Under the pieces are notes generated by a model that worked only from the letters and a program-made list of their open reading frames with translations, had not been told where the DNA came from and did no database searches. From Wolfiporia cocos (Eukaryota; Basidiomycota; Agaricomycetes; Polyporales; Phaeolaceae), in assembly GCA_029448655.1 (NCBI GenBank), contig JACCLO010000001.1, forward strand, positions 2,356,001 through 2,420,000: 64,000 bases of DNA, given 5' to 3'. This document shows, in pieces, positions 46,645 through 58,510 of this stretch. The first letter of the stretch is position 1, and each line of letters starts with the position of its first letter. The position numbers were made by a program, and so were the translations under genes.

Positions 46645-48306
46645 TTAGGAGGTGTCCTGGCACACAAAGAAGAGAAATCTCACTGCCGGAAGGTTATTGA
46701 CAACGATGATGCTAACAATGCAGATGGCAAGGGATAGGAATGCTAGGCTTGTCGTTGATATGAGACCGAGCTTGCGACGCGCACGTAACGGCAACAACCG
46801 TCTGACATCATGCTGCGGATCGTCATGGTGGGATTCCTGAGGCACAATTTGGGCCGTATTCACGCCGCGCGTTCGATACTGCTTGATCTGACTTCTCTGA
46901 CTTGGCGAGGACTTGATTCCATCGGGAGCTAGGCTGGGTGGACGTTCCCGGACAATCTTGATAGCATCCACGGGGCTGTAATAGCTCCAGCTCGTCATTG
47001 AAAGATGCACAACAAAGTAATAATGAACTCACCTGACCGGATTGCCAGATCTTCACGTATGTCTCGGCACCTTTCTCTGATGACGCTGTAGCAATGTATT
47101 TGATTGTGCCGCCGATAGAAGCCTGCGCGTCTGTGAGGATATGCTGGTGTGAGGGAATAATACTTACTATTGCCTGAATAATGTCTTCACCTGATATTGT
47201 TTAGAACTCACATGACAATGCACTAACGAATATCTTACGCACCATGCGACAGTTTCTGCATTGGAAGGGTTGTGGCAACATCGTAGATACGCACCGCACC
47301 GACAGAGCTCCCTGTTAATAGGCCCGCTCCATCGTTAATGAAAAGAACGGGAAGTGGGACATTGAATTTTGCCGTAGCATGCAGGGTCCGCAGCAATTTT
47401 CGAATTTCGATCCGATAGAGGTCGAAGCCGTCAGATAAGTTGGACACCGCGAGAAGCTGTTCATTGGGTGAGATAGACGAGCGACCGCTGTTTTTGAGAG
47501 TTCAGACCACGATACACATACGCTCACCAGTCCCAAACATGAGATTTACTCACATTCGGCCTGTCCTAGTATTGATTCGCCATATAGGGCTCTTCGATGA
47601 CAAGTTCCAGCAGCTGGCAAGGTCCACTTGTCAAATTTACATTAGTAAGAACATGATTACTCACATAATCCCATCATGCAAATACGAGACTACTAACGGT
47701 CGCCCTTGGTCTACGAAGTGGGCGGATCGTGGCGAGACAGGTAGGAATTGCGACGCAGAGACACGCGGTGGGAGAGGGAGACGATACATATAACTCCATT
47801 GCACTGCAATATATCGAAATGACAAGACGCCCGACATGCAAGGCAGCATCTACTCACTTTCTGGGACCTCTTGCCACAAGTGTACATGCGAATCGATGCA
47901 GAATGCCACAAATCCGCTCGATCGATCGAAGACAATATGCTCCACGGGCCCAGTCGCGTTGTGTGGGAACGTATAGCCCTCAGGTTGATCCTATTTCGTT
48001 CTTTAGAGGTGAGTTCGCTCGAAGCATGCGAATAGAGATGGGATGTACGGTTCCTGTATTCTCCAGGACAACTCTTCCATCCCCATACCCGGCAAATAGT
48101 GAATTGCGATAGGATGGGTGCCAACAGAGGGCGGTGATGGGCGAAGTGCCGACCAGCTTTCGAACCTCTCGACCGGTCTTGAAGTCGAGGATATAGAGGA
48201 TGCCGTCGTCACCACCACTAGCCAAGAATTGGGCACGCGGAGAGAATTCAAGCGCGTTGACGGAATCCGTGTGACCAGTGAAGGTAAATACACAAGTATA
48301 GGCCAT
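46645..48306 (-). CDS. WD40-repeat protein with C-terminal membrane anchor
   Basis: Minus-strand gene with about seven exons. The first (from 48306) carries two WD40 blades: FTGHTDSVNALEFSPRAQFL with GGDDGILYILDFKTGREV, and ALCWHPSYRNSLFAGYGDG. Later exons add blades containing HIVFDRSSGFVAFC, LVVSYLHDGIM then CWNLSSKSPIWRI, ISPNEQLLAVSNLSDGFDLY, and AGLLTGSSVGAVRIYDV, then IKYIATASSEKGAETYVKIW. The last exon ends with a basic segment (RRLLPLRARRKLG) and one hydrophobic helix (SLAFLSLAICIVSIIVVNNL). Exon joins that I checked keep frame, so the gene looks intact. A tail-anchored beta-propeller; partners unknown. It is the main gene in the spacer between the palindrome arms. Confidence 0.8.
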
Positions 48307-48890
48307 TGAGTTGGAGACTGACGACTAAAGACATGCCACGAGGATTCGATTTTCAAGTCAACAATGCACTGTTTGGCTTTGTATGTCAAGATACTAAGAG
48401 GAGAGTCGGATAATGGCAAGTAATCAAGGTATGGACATTACTATCGCTGGACCCCTTCTGCACGATCGACTCTGCAGAGGTAACAACGCATCAAAAAATC
48501 ATGAGAATAATTGTGTGGACACTAGGCATTTAGACGAAGTTTTCTGTAGAGTTTTCTTCTACATTCCTGACTTATGTCGTTATGCAGATCCGATTGTACA
48601 GAAGGGTCCAGCGATAGTACGCCAAGCTTGAATGACGGAACAGTCTCCTTTCGTACATTGAGAAGCTCGCTTCGCGATGTCGAGAATGGATACCTTGACG
48701 GAACGACTAGGCTGCGCCCGATTGCCGTTGGATCCGGTACGCGTATGTATTCGTTGTCAAGAAAGCTGAACTGGTGAGGAGCTCAGCCTATAAATACTGT
48801 ACTGCTGGTCGCGCCTATGTCTCCAGTATTTTCGTACTTTTGAACAACGCGAATCGATTGCATATAATCTTCACCTCACGATGGCCATAA
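48307..48890. promoter_or_regulatory. Divergent intergenic region in the spacer
   Basis: 584 bp between the WD40 gene and the divergent small gene at 48891. No supported frame inside. Confidence 0.35.
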
Positions 48891-49477
48891 TCCGCACAGT
48901 CAATGTCACTGGACGAGTGGGTGTTGCTGTTCATTCGCTAGCTCTCTCGTACTCATACTAAAATATTACAGTGCCTTGTGAGACACGTTACGGCAATCTT
49001 ATACCCGCAAAATAGCCAAACCTCCCGCGTCGTACAAGTTCCGACCCATATTCCTCTACATGAGTCTGCGATGAACCCGCGCTTTCCTTGCTTCGAGGCC
49101 GTCCTTGGTACATTCGCCGAAATACACGAGTGTCTGGTCACTTGTGAAGATGACGACGGCACCGTGCACACGTTCCTAATTGCCACGCAGTGCAATGTTT
49201 CGCTTGCGATCAATTTCTCGCTCCGGAGGCTAGAAGATATCGAATGGAGGGGGGGTTAGTCGTGATGCGTACGGGGACTCGTGTTCTTGTGACCAATCTC
49301 GGTAATGCAACGTACAAGGGACTCACTGAGAAAGCAGTGTGAAAGTAAGTGCCTGGGTCTCCTGACGTAATTTGTCTTATGTCTAATTCAGCGATCAGGT
49401 TCATTGTTGAAGTCGTCGCCCAGCACCAGCAAGCGGAAGCTCAGGGCCTTCCTTTCACCATTCCTGCTTCAATGTAG
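48891..49477 (+). CDS. Small protein of unknown function, possibly frameshifted
   Basis: Exon 1 48891-48926 (MAIIRTVNVTGR), a 45-nt intron, then exon 2 from 48972 in frame (CLVRHVTAILYPQNSQT, then ECLVTCEDDDGTVHTFLIAT). The frame stops right after DIEW at a run of seven G (49249-49255). Just beyond, in another frame, a well-conserved-looking stretch continues (VVMRTGTRVLVTNLGNATYK), and a further exon (FIVEVVAQHQQAEAQGLPF) ends with TAG at 49475-49477. So either the G run has lost a base (in the genome or in the assembly) or an unseen intron bridges the frames. The family is not known to me, though the composition is that of a real small acidic protein. Confidence 0.5.
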
Positions 49478-51325
49478 GACTCGTTTTCGCAGTAAGTTCC
49501 GTGCATCGTCGCTTTTCTTAGAAGACTGCTGACAATACTTTTGACACCACATCAAACCATTAGATGACACACCAAAACAGTGGTGCGGTAGTATATTACA
49601 ACTCATTGACACAATACTGTCATAACGTACTTATTAAGGTCTTGACCGTCCTCTGGGTGTTGCTTAAGTCGTAAGGTCACCAGTCTTAGACAAGAAGAGG
49701 AAGAGTTGTTGCGGTCGCAGACAAGCACGCCATGAGGGAGTAGAGAGGGACTAAGCCCAACGTCTAGAATAACAACTCTGAGGTGTAAGCCTCAGAGTGT
49801 GCAGCCTTATATACAAGAGGAGCGTCAAAGCACGGTCGTATGTGGCTACCCTAAAGTAGGTCCGTGCGTAGCTATGGGGCGGCGCTAGTATCTAAGGAGG
49901 CAAGGCACCTGATGTATAACCTAGGGGGCCGCTAGCGTAGTAACCTAACCACTATACTACATACAACAGGCACGTGACTACATAGACATAAGTACGCGAG
50001 TTCGAGCCCTGATGGGGCGCACCTAAATGCCACAGCGGAAACTGTGACACTCATGTAATTGACCGAGCGGCATTCCTTAATGGTACTTTCGATTATAAAT
50101 TTATTGCGTCCAGTATAGTCACCTTGTATGCATACCGTCGCGATACGGGTCGCAAGAAAGTGGTCAGACCGGCTAACCACCGCGTAGTGCAAGTGCGATG
50201 TTTCGGTGGGCATTGACGCGCTATTGATGTATAGACCACCATTCCCAGCAAATCGGTTAGTGCTTCCGCTTTCCCACTGAAGGTGCAGGGCCCAACAATA
50301 CTATATAGTTGGAGCCTTAGCGACATTGTAGTCTAGAGCTATCGTGACTCCTAATTAAACACCCAACGCGCCGTGACTTGTGGATAGAAAGAGGTAATCG
50401 CCAGATCGCATTTGTGTGGTTGTAGATTGCTCGCCTGTCAAATGAGACTTCTTGCGGTCGAACCGCCTATACATCTGACAGCCAATCCTTGTGCGCACCC
50501 AGAGCCCCATTTCCGGTCATATTGTGCAGACGGCACGTCCTAAATTTGGGCTGCAAATCGAAGCATAAAATTTCTGTATCGTGTCGCCTGAACGTAAACG
50601 GCGGAAATGAAACATACCTAGCTTCTAATGTCGCAAAACGAGCCGAAATGATATGGCGGTTGCGGGGCAACCTGGGATGTGGTTCGCACCTCTCAGGAAG
50701 TTCCGTGGTTACTAGCACGTCGGCATTGCACTTACGCGGTCTTGATAGCTCCGGAATCAGGGGCATCCATCTTCTGAAGAATTCACCAATGGCCGGTATG
50801 CAGTAATTCCGAAAGTAAAAAGGAACCGTAGCATTTTCTTGAGAGTGCACCCCGGGTTGCTGGTGGCTCCCGCGAAATACCACTTGATTGATTGATTGAT
50901 TGATTGATTGAAGCTCATCGACGATTGGCCAACGACTCAGCTACATATTGATCCGGAACACTTGCCCAGACGTGGATGGCCCTGCCATGTGATAGTATTT
51001 TGTCACGCTCGCACGTCACCACACTGCAAGCTGTGGCGCCAATACAGGCATTCGTGAATTGTTACAAATTGCTGCTGTACACTCTACATATGGAGACACT
51101 CAGTGTGCAGCGGCTCACAATGATACTCGGTGACTAAGTTGTACCGGGACGAGTCGAATCCAAACATAGTTCTGAACGCGTTCATGGGCCTTCCTCGCGT
51201 TTTGGGACAGATAGTCTCACGTTGCGGCTGCCGCTGCGCGCACAATATCAAGGAACAGCTGGAGATGCACCTACGTTATCGCCGAGGAGACTGGGACCTG
51301 GCTGGATAGCATTTTTCAGTTCAAT
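49478..51325. other. Spacer, middle part: no supported gene
   Basis: Frames on both strands at 50,467-50,883 overlap completely and have no domain. A tRNA-like A-box stands on the minus strand at about 49,952-49,980 (see findings). LTR-like direct and inverted short words occur at 49,640-49,900. A (GATT)n microsatellite is at 50885-50910. Confidence 0.4.
50885..50910. repeat. (GATT)n microsatellite
   Basis: About six perfect tandem copies of a 4-bp unit. Confidence 0.9.
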
Positions 51326-51582
51326 AGAGAGTATTTGCTGGGACCTAGGTCACAGAATTTCGCTCAAACTGCAGCCCCACTTGACCTAAGTTCTAGAACT
51401 TCGAGCAAAGTGGTGTTAGGGGGCAGTCACAGTGCTATCACGTGCAGCATGCTGTTGCGGCGTCGATGCCTACGCTACTAGCACATGGGGTCCTGTGTCA
51501 TTAACATAGGCGCCGGACCATGGGCCTCGAACTTTGCTCCACTTCGAACTAACCTTGACCTAGGTCCCAGCAAATACTCTCT
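51326..51582. mobile_element. MITE-like element with perfect 27-bp inverted repeats
   Basis: Starts AGAGAGTATTTGCTGGGACC (27 bp in all, 51326-51352) and ends with the exact reverse complement (51556-51582). AAT flanks both ends, consistent with a 3-bp target duplication. The 257-bp interior has no coding frame and holds a second, weaker inverted pair built on GAGCAAAGT. Size, perfect ends and lack of coding match a miniature inverted-repeat transposable element; the superfamily is not clear, a 3-bp duplication being compatible with Harbinger- or CACTA-like elements. Confidence 0.75.
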
Positions 51583-52620
51583 AATGAGCTTTACATAGCC
51601 TGTAGAGCAGCTGCCCACACTGTTAGCGTAAACGGTCAAGTAACGCTACGAGTATCACGTGGGGGGTGTCAGACACCTCAGATATTCGAACTCCGTCGGC
51701 GTTTACCGTCTGGGGCACGAGAGTCTAAGGGCAGAAGGTGAGCACTCCAGTACCCCAACTCTCCTACGATGATCTGACTCGACAGGCCCTACACTTAGAA
51801 TATCAATTATTCACCCAAGGATCGGCGAACAGCATCTCATCAAATGGACACCTGGCGGGTGAGCCCCACATAGGCCTCGTGAAAGGCCTGGCCGAAAGTG
51901 TTAACGGACACTATCGTGAATAGGATACTTACATTAACCGTCGCCGTTTCTCTCTGGTAGTTTTACAGCAGAGGTGAGTGTTTGTTTTGGACTATGACCT
52001 TGGTCGAAAACATACGGGCTTGAAAGGGAGGACATTGTGCTGGATGAGAAATGGCAGGGACGAGTCATACTGAATGCAGGTACCGGAAATGAGTACATTG
52101 GTATGTCTTCGCGCAATCTTTCATCTTGGAAAAGATCATGGAGAGCAATAGGCGGTGGTCTGCGCAGGGCCCGCTTTGGTCTGCTCGCTCAACCCACGCC
52201 AGTAGCTCCCTGCTTATGTAATGTTCCGCTAAATGGCAGCGAGGGCGAGCAGGATAAGCAGGCGGAGATCAGAGAGATGAGGGAGCACTTAGTAGAAGAG
52301 GATCTCATTCTCATTGTCGGCTTATTGCAGGAACCAGTTGTTCCCAGACTGAAGTGTCGTCTGCAGTTCGTCTTTGTCTCGGCGCTCATTTGTCTCATCA
52401 CTCCATCCCGGTCACTTAGCTGAGAGATTGGATTACATGGTCCTGTTGTAATGCATCTGCTGCCTCTAATACAGTCAGAGTGTGTTTTCAGACATTGTCG
52501 CACTTCAAGCGACAGCATAGCTGTTGCGTCATATGTGCTGCGGACGCGCAAGAAGGCGTAGCAAACGACTAGGATTGTTCGTAGCGGGCCTTGCCGGACC
52601 CGGCGCTACTTATTATTAAT
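51583..52620. other. Spacer, right part: possible small gene, otherwise unassigned
   Basis: A frame at 51738-51923 (start MSTPVPQLSYDDLTRQALHL) and another at 52037-52423 could be two exons of one small gene on the plus strand, but no splice model or family was established. The region ends at the sharp edge of the right arm. Confidence 0.3.
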
Positions 52621-52672
52621 TAGTACTTCGTAGCGGTGAATGATCACGTGGTTGCAACGCGATCGTGAATGG

Positions 52673-52706
52673 CCACCCAGGAAACCTTAGACCTTCGTCT
52701 GGGTGG
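52673..52706. repeat. Short hairpin near inner end of right arm
   Basis: CCACCCAG/CTGGGTGG 8-bp stem, mirror of 45950-45984. Confidence 0.55.
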
Positions 52707-52966
52707 CTGAAGTTACTGAGAATGTGTCTCGGGTCGCGGAGGTGGAGAACGCAGAGGGACGCAAGCCGCGCCTACTCCGGGTCTAATGCGATTGATGAAC
52801 CCCACCTGCTAGTAGCTACGGTATATAACTGAGTGTACAGGACGACCGTGTAATCTACGAGGCACCATAATGAGTTCTTGCGGTACAGACAATCCGATAT
52901 GATACAGTATGTACACGACCGATGAATGATGCGTCAATCGAGAGCAGCGCGCACGGCCAAAAATAT

Positions 52967-53523
52967 TTATGGTTTTGGTGATTTGCAGGCGATACACTGT
53001 TGCGCGCTGGACTTATTCCGGACCATGCAGATAGAACGTTCCCAGTCAGATGTCGCAGATGGCGGCGCCAGACTAGCGGCAGCCCAGTTTAATCCGGAGA
53101 CTGGCGGTGGCGGCGATGGAGCAGAGGGAGCAGACGACGGTGAGGAAAATGACGGGGGAGGAGATGCCGAGGACGGGACCATTCGGCCGTGGCGCCTCGC
53201 AGACGATACACTTGACAGCAGAGTCGGGGCTCCGGAGTTGACAGAGTCCACAGATCCATTCAGGCTGTCTACCGAGAGCCACAGCAGAAGTCGACAGAGA
53301 CGGCGCTACGCGCTTCACAAAATTGTAGGTTGGGAGCGTATGAACCGGGACAGAAGAGGCGAATTGCTGCCTTCGTGAAGCGAGAGCCAATACCGGGAGA
53401 GGGGGCCGAACACACCAAGAATTTGTACCTAAGAAGCGCCTCGAGCGGGACCGAAGCCACACGTTCTCGAGTCTTTAATTGCAAGTTCATGTTATACTGC
53501 CCACATTTTCTCATCACGTGCAC
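52967..53523 (-). pseudogene. RanBP2-type zinc-finger gene fragment, right copy
   Basis: Mirror of 45133-45689: one intact RanBP2-type finger and a second with Cys-to-Arg, in different frames and without a clear start. It carries the same apparent frameshift, so the break predates the duplication of the arms. Divergent from the Crinkler-type gene that starts at 53593. Confidence 0.65.
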
Positions 53524-53592
53524 TAATAAGGCTCATTTACGCCACATGGCTCTCAGCTGGTTCAACTTCCAACCACGACCAACTGATCAGTC

Positions 53593-56163
53593 ATGTCCTC
53601 AACCCCAACAGTCACGGTTTGGTATCTTGTCCACAATGGCGAAGCGAACCCAAGCAAAGTCAGGATTACTGAGGATGCTGATATGGACGATTTGCGAAAG
53701 GCCATTGGTGATGACCTGCATTCTCAACACTTTGAGGTGGACTCACTATCGTTGACTCTATGGAAGGTAGGTGGCCACCCCATGCCACATCTTGATGACC
53801 CTCACAGCCTCCTCAGCCCAGCAGGGATCTACCCAATCAGATCGAGGCGAAGAAAGTCCTGATGACACAGATCCAGGAGGCTAATGGTCGCTTTGACGAC
53901 ACTGTCGCAACAGTGCTACAGCCTCATGAGAAAGTGACTACACTCATTGGCAGTGGAGTCGAACAGGTGAACAACGATCTGGTGCATGTCATCGTCTTGC
54001 CCAATTTTCCCAAACGTGAGTTCTTACATCACGTCCCCCCGTATGGAGAAATTACTTAGCCTACATTCCCTAAAGACGTCGCTTCCGGCTTCCGACAGGA
54101 AACCACTCGTTTTCATAGAGATCTTGAAATATGTGTCATCCACTTGGCTGGCGCAAACTTTCATAAGAGTGACCTGGTGACCAATGATGTTGTCAATTCG
54201 AGTCTGAATGACGAAGGCCCCGAACATCTCAAGGAATATTGCAAGAAGCTAGAGACAAGGCGAAAGATGCCCCCAAGCGTAAGTGAACACTCCATTTGGC
54301 TTCACCTCTCGGCTTCTGACCATTGTCGAAGTATAAGAGTGCGCTCGGTCCTGAATTCGAGCTTGATCCTGAGGTGCTTGACGATCCTGCAAGCAGCGAT
54401 GAGTACTGCGCTTTCGAAGTGCTCCATATGTCACTGGTTGCGCAACCGGAGAGTAGGGCACATTACGACGAACATTGGAAGCAGATCCACATGCACACAC
54501 TTTTCTTCCACCATTTCGCAGATTATTGCTCCACCATCTGGGATCCGTCTGATAGCTGTAAAGTTGGATTGTTAGTATTCGTGACTGTCGGTGCATTGCG
54601 AAGTCTGACCTCAGTTCATGCAGTGGCAGTCATGGGTGGCCGCTCAGTCTGCCGATCACCGCACAGACTTCCGATGTCATGTATAAGTACACACCAAAGA
54701 GCGACTTCTATTTGTCCCGCTACGGCATTCCTCGTGTAATTGTGGAGGTCAAATCGACTGGCGTCGATGACGATCTGGTCTGCATGCTTCTTCAAGGGGC
54801 TAGCTTGGTTCGACTCGTAAACAGACTATCGAATCAGCGGAGCTTTGTTCTCATGGCTTTCTATTTTGACAACATCAGGAACTTCGACCGCTACCTACTC
54901 TATCAAGAGGATGGAACCGACGACAAAAAGGTACATGACTGAGGTTCATGTTGATAAGGGTCTTGAGAGCTTATTGGTCAAACCCCTATTAGGTATTCTA
55001 TTTGAAGGAGGAGTTTCGCAACATTCCGAACGATCGCTACCGAGTCGTTCAAGAACTCTATAACCTGGTTCACGACATGGCAAGAGAACGAGAGCACTTA
55101 CAACTGATGTCTGAATTGTCCTCAATTTCCCAAACCCTCTCAGACAATGCAGCCTTTACCTCGAGGAAACGATCAGCAATGGGTCCTGGAGCCAGTGGCA
55201 ATGAAGGTGCGCCACCAACCAAGAAGACCAAACCTCAAGGAGGCACTTTCGAAGCAGACGGATACGAGCTGATGAGTACCATGTCAAACACGGTCCGTGA
55301 ATTCACCCTTGGCTGGTGAAGATATATACTGACGAAATTTCTAGGGGTTATCTCATGTCTTCACTGTGCGGTGACTCAAGGACAGGAAAGAACTTATCGC
55401 CAAAATCAGCGACAACGCAGAACGGCAAATTCTAGAATATCTGCACAAGAAAGACCCGCCTAGCGAGCATATCATTACACTGGAAGGCACCATTTCTTCG
55501 AGTATGGGGCTGGGCATCTTGCTTCCCGTACGACGATCGGTTAGGGAGCTATGTTCTTCAATGAGGAACGCACACTCCGGAGAATACCGTGGGCGGCTCG
55601 TCGATTTCTCCGAGCAGCTAATCAAAGGGCTTGCCTTCCTCCATCGCCATGGGGTGGCCCATCTTGATATCAAGCCAGACAACCTGATGTACACCAACGC
55701 ATTCCAGCTTCAGATCATCGACTTCGATGTTGCTGTCCGAGTTGAAGACGAATACGAGCTGGTAACTGATGATGTGGGCACTAACGGGTTTGCGGCCCCG
55801 GAGATAGGAGAGCGAGACTACGAAGGAAGATTACGGTATTATAGCCCTATCCGGGCTGACAGGTATTCCTGTGGTGCGACGATCCGTTACTTTCTGGGTC
55901 TGGACAAGCAAGGTGGACGGTACGAGTTACTCGGACGCTTCGCGAGTCAGTTGATGGACGACGACCCGGAACGTCGGCCATCATTGCTCGAGTGGCCCAA
56001 GCTGCCCAACATCAAAATAAAGATTGGGAACACAGTAGGACATGCAGCTTGTCGAAAGAGGCCATATGGAGACGAGGACGAGGAAAGGGGTCGACGGACC
56101 AAACCGTGGACGAGAGGGTTCAACGAGGTGACTGCACTTCCCAGAATGCTTGTGACCACCTAG
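53593..56163 (+). pseudogene. Crinkler-type effector (Ubl header, nuclease, kinase), right copy
   Basis: Multi-exon gene. Exon 1 (53593-53766) gives the header: a ubiquitin-like domain ending in LTLWK, the leucine-trp signature of Crinkler (CRN) N-termini. Next come linker exons (to a donor at 54016; about 54,076-54,278; about 54,330-54,560). The exon near 54,640-54,933 carries a PD-(D/E)XK-like nuclease core (IPRVIVEVKS, with the E-x-K pair). After a helical segment (55,000-55,290), the last exon holds a kinase: LIAKI lysine, HLDIKPDN catalytic loop, IIDFD in place of DFG, and APEI. An in-frame TGA at 55372-55374 lies just before the kinase lysine. There is no signal peptide. Nuclease-kinase Crinkler proteins are known as effectors or toxins in oomycetes and fungi; this one is probably not translated in full. 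Confidence 0.75.
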
Positions 56164-57638
56164 TCCGCCATTGCGAGATGAAGGCGCGGAATCAGGCCTC
56201 CCAGTGAAAGTACCTCGTATTAAAACCTATCAGTAGCTACCAGATATGATCTGATACTAAAGTTGGACTCTTCATAGAATTCGCTATTTTTCCAGGCACC
56301 CGGCAGTATACCAGAAGCTACCGTAACTTATCGAATGCTAGTAGGATAGCATTCCAATATACTACCAGTTATCAGAAAATACCCGACGGCCCTGTCTGAA
56401 AACGTAGCGGCTATCCCAAGATACTCGAACATACCGATATGCAGAGGCTCGCTCAATCAGGACATACTCATAAATATTAAATCCCATATACTGAGCTATT
56501 GCAACCTATAAAAACCTACTAGAACATTGTATGCCAGATTGTTGTACCGGAAAATAGCGGAACCAACACATACACTCACCTCAAACACGATCTGCAGCCA
56601 GTCTGGTCGGACGTGCACCTGGTTCCCCCTGCACTAGTGCCCATGCTAATGCACACTCGATGGGGAGGTGACCGCGAAGTTGAGTGTGCCCCCCGCAGGG
56701 AGCATGAGTGCATGCTTGGGACACAACGCAAAAATAGGAGATGTACACACCTCTGCAGTTTGTAGCTGTGGATGAAAGTCATCAGAGACAATCACCACAA
56801 TCATTTGATTTGTAATTACAGTGTAGAACTCGCTGCGAGCGCATGCTCTGCTGGTTGAACACCACGTGCATTCTCATGAGCTGTGGCGAGTTGTACATTG
56901 CAGGGTCACACCGCACTGTGCACGAAGTCAGCGCGTGCAATATGACGCATACATGAGAGCAGCAATGGAACACGTACTACAAAATAAATAGCAATCTAAC
57001 TCAGAGGTGGTCAGGAACTCAGAGCAGAAGGCAGAAACAAAAGCCATATGCGCATATACTCACTCAATTTCTATTTGAAACATTCCAGGAAGCAGCTGTT
57101 CTCTGTTTGAGTGCTCTAGTAGCCGTCAGAGCTTTTGAGATTGAGAATGGTGGAAGTACGAGGTAGAGGTGAGAGGAAAAGACAAAGTGGCTACACGAAA
57201 ACATTATGATGCATTCATGCAACTAGCTCACATGAGCCCTTGGACTTGTAACAAAGTCCAACTGCGCTACACGTTAATTCGAATTCGTTTCTTGGGGGGT
57301 GGCTTTTTGATCAGCTCAACTTGACATGTGCTCAAAACCCAATTATCTTGACGGTGATATCTTGAAGATATGAATCAGTATGTATGGGTATGATGAAAGT
57401 CTTGGCGTCGGTGACCGGACCACACAGACTCTTGGCATTTAGCTTTCAATAGCCTCTGGTATCAATGATTATCTCAATATATTTACTGATATTTACTGAT
57501 ACACTAAGGATATGACTGGGAATATTAATCAGGGCGTGGAATCAGGAAGCCAGCGCTTGCGGCCCGTGCGCAAACTGCTACTCGGTGGCTGCTGTAGTCG
57601 GTTTTCTCCTTAGAATCTCTATACAGTTTGATATACTC
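56164..57638. other. Non-coding part of the right arm
   Basis: Mirror of 41018-42492. Only short frames without domains; inverted short words at about 56,220-56,560. Confidence 0.4.
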
Positions 57639-58011
57639 TTACTTGTGATATAAGGACATGTCGGTTTTACTGGCTCGACGCGAGCCCGTGACTAATATTA
57701 TTACGATGCGCGACGCGGTTGGGCTCACAAATTCTTCCGTTGTTGATATTCTGTATGTCGCATACAGATCCGTGGTACAGTGAGGCAGGTAACTAGACGG
57801 AAGAAAGGTGTTGAATCCCTGGATAAGCGTGGGGTGGCCGTGGAAGAGGTTCGACGCACGCTCTATCACGCCTGGAGTATCGATGCTGCGAAGGGGATGA
57901 ATCGACGACCACTGTAGATGGCAATAAGCATACCGCTAGCTCCTGACGTCCTTCATGATATCTAGGAATCTGTTGTACGTCTCCGGCCGCGGGTCCGCAA
58001 TGAACTTCAGT
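57639..58011 (-). pseudogene. Captured SIN3 PAH-domain fragment, right copy
   Basis: Mirror of 40645-41017, with the same retained intron and the same stop (TAG on the minus strand, 57936-57938). Because both arms share the stop, the fragment was already dead when the arms were duplicated. Confidence 0.75.
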
Positions 58012-58510
58012 GGCGCTGACCCTGATATGGATAGGAACATGACCAAAAGTACATTCTAAACTCAGAAACCCTAAACCTGTGCCAAAACTGCCACCGACTC
58101 TGTCAACGCAAGAAATCCTTTCCCATGTCGACGTCTGATCATTGTTTCAGAGAATGCTCCTTTCTCGCTACATCTGTATGTAGTTTCCGTTCTCGATGTA
58201 ACTATTCCAGCTCGTAATCAATGGATCCGTGGGAATTACATACCATGGCAACGCTTGCTAGCGTTTTCCCGACACACTTACTTACTCACATCTCACATCA
58301 CTGCCACTGGCTCGGTCAACTTGTATGTCGTCAGATCGTCATCTTTACTCTGCTGGCCTCCGGTCGGTCTCAGTTCCACAGACTCGGACTTATATCTTCG
58401 AGAGCCACAGGCTCTCCTTTCCCTCAACGGCGGTCGATCTACGCACAACAACCTGGTCTCTCCGTCAGAAGGGCCTACGATCTCGAGAATCACAGCGCCG
58501 TCTACAGTCA

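Noticed and set aside
49980..50030. Plus-strand tRNA using the B-box-like GAGTTCGAGCCC
   Set aside because: No cloverleaf could be drawn with the upstream sequence; the minus-strand A-box match is better, though still degenerate.
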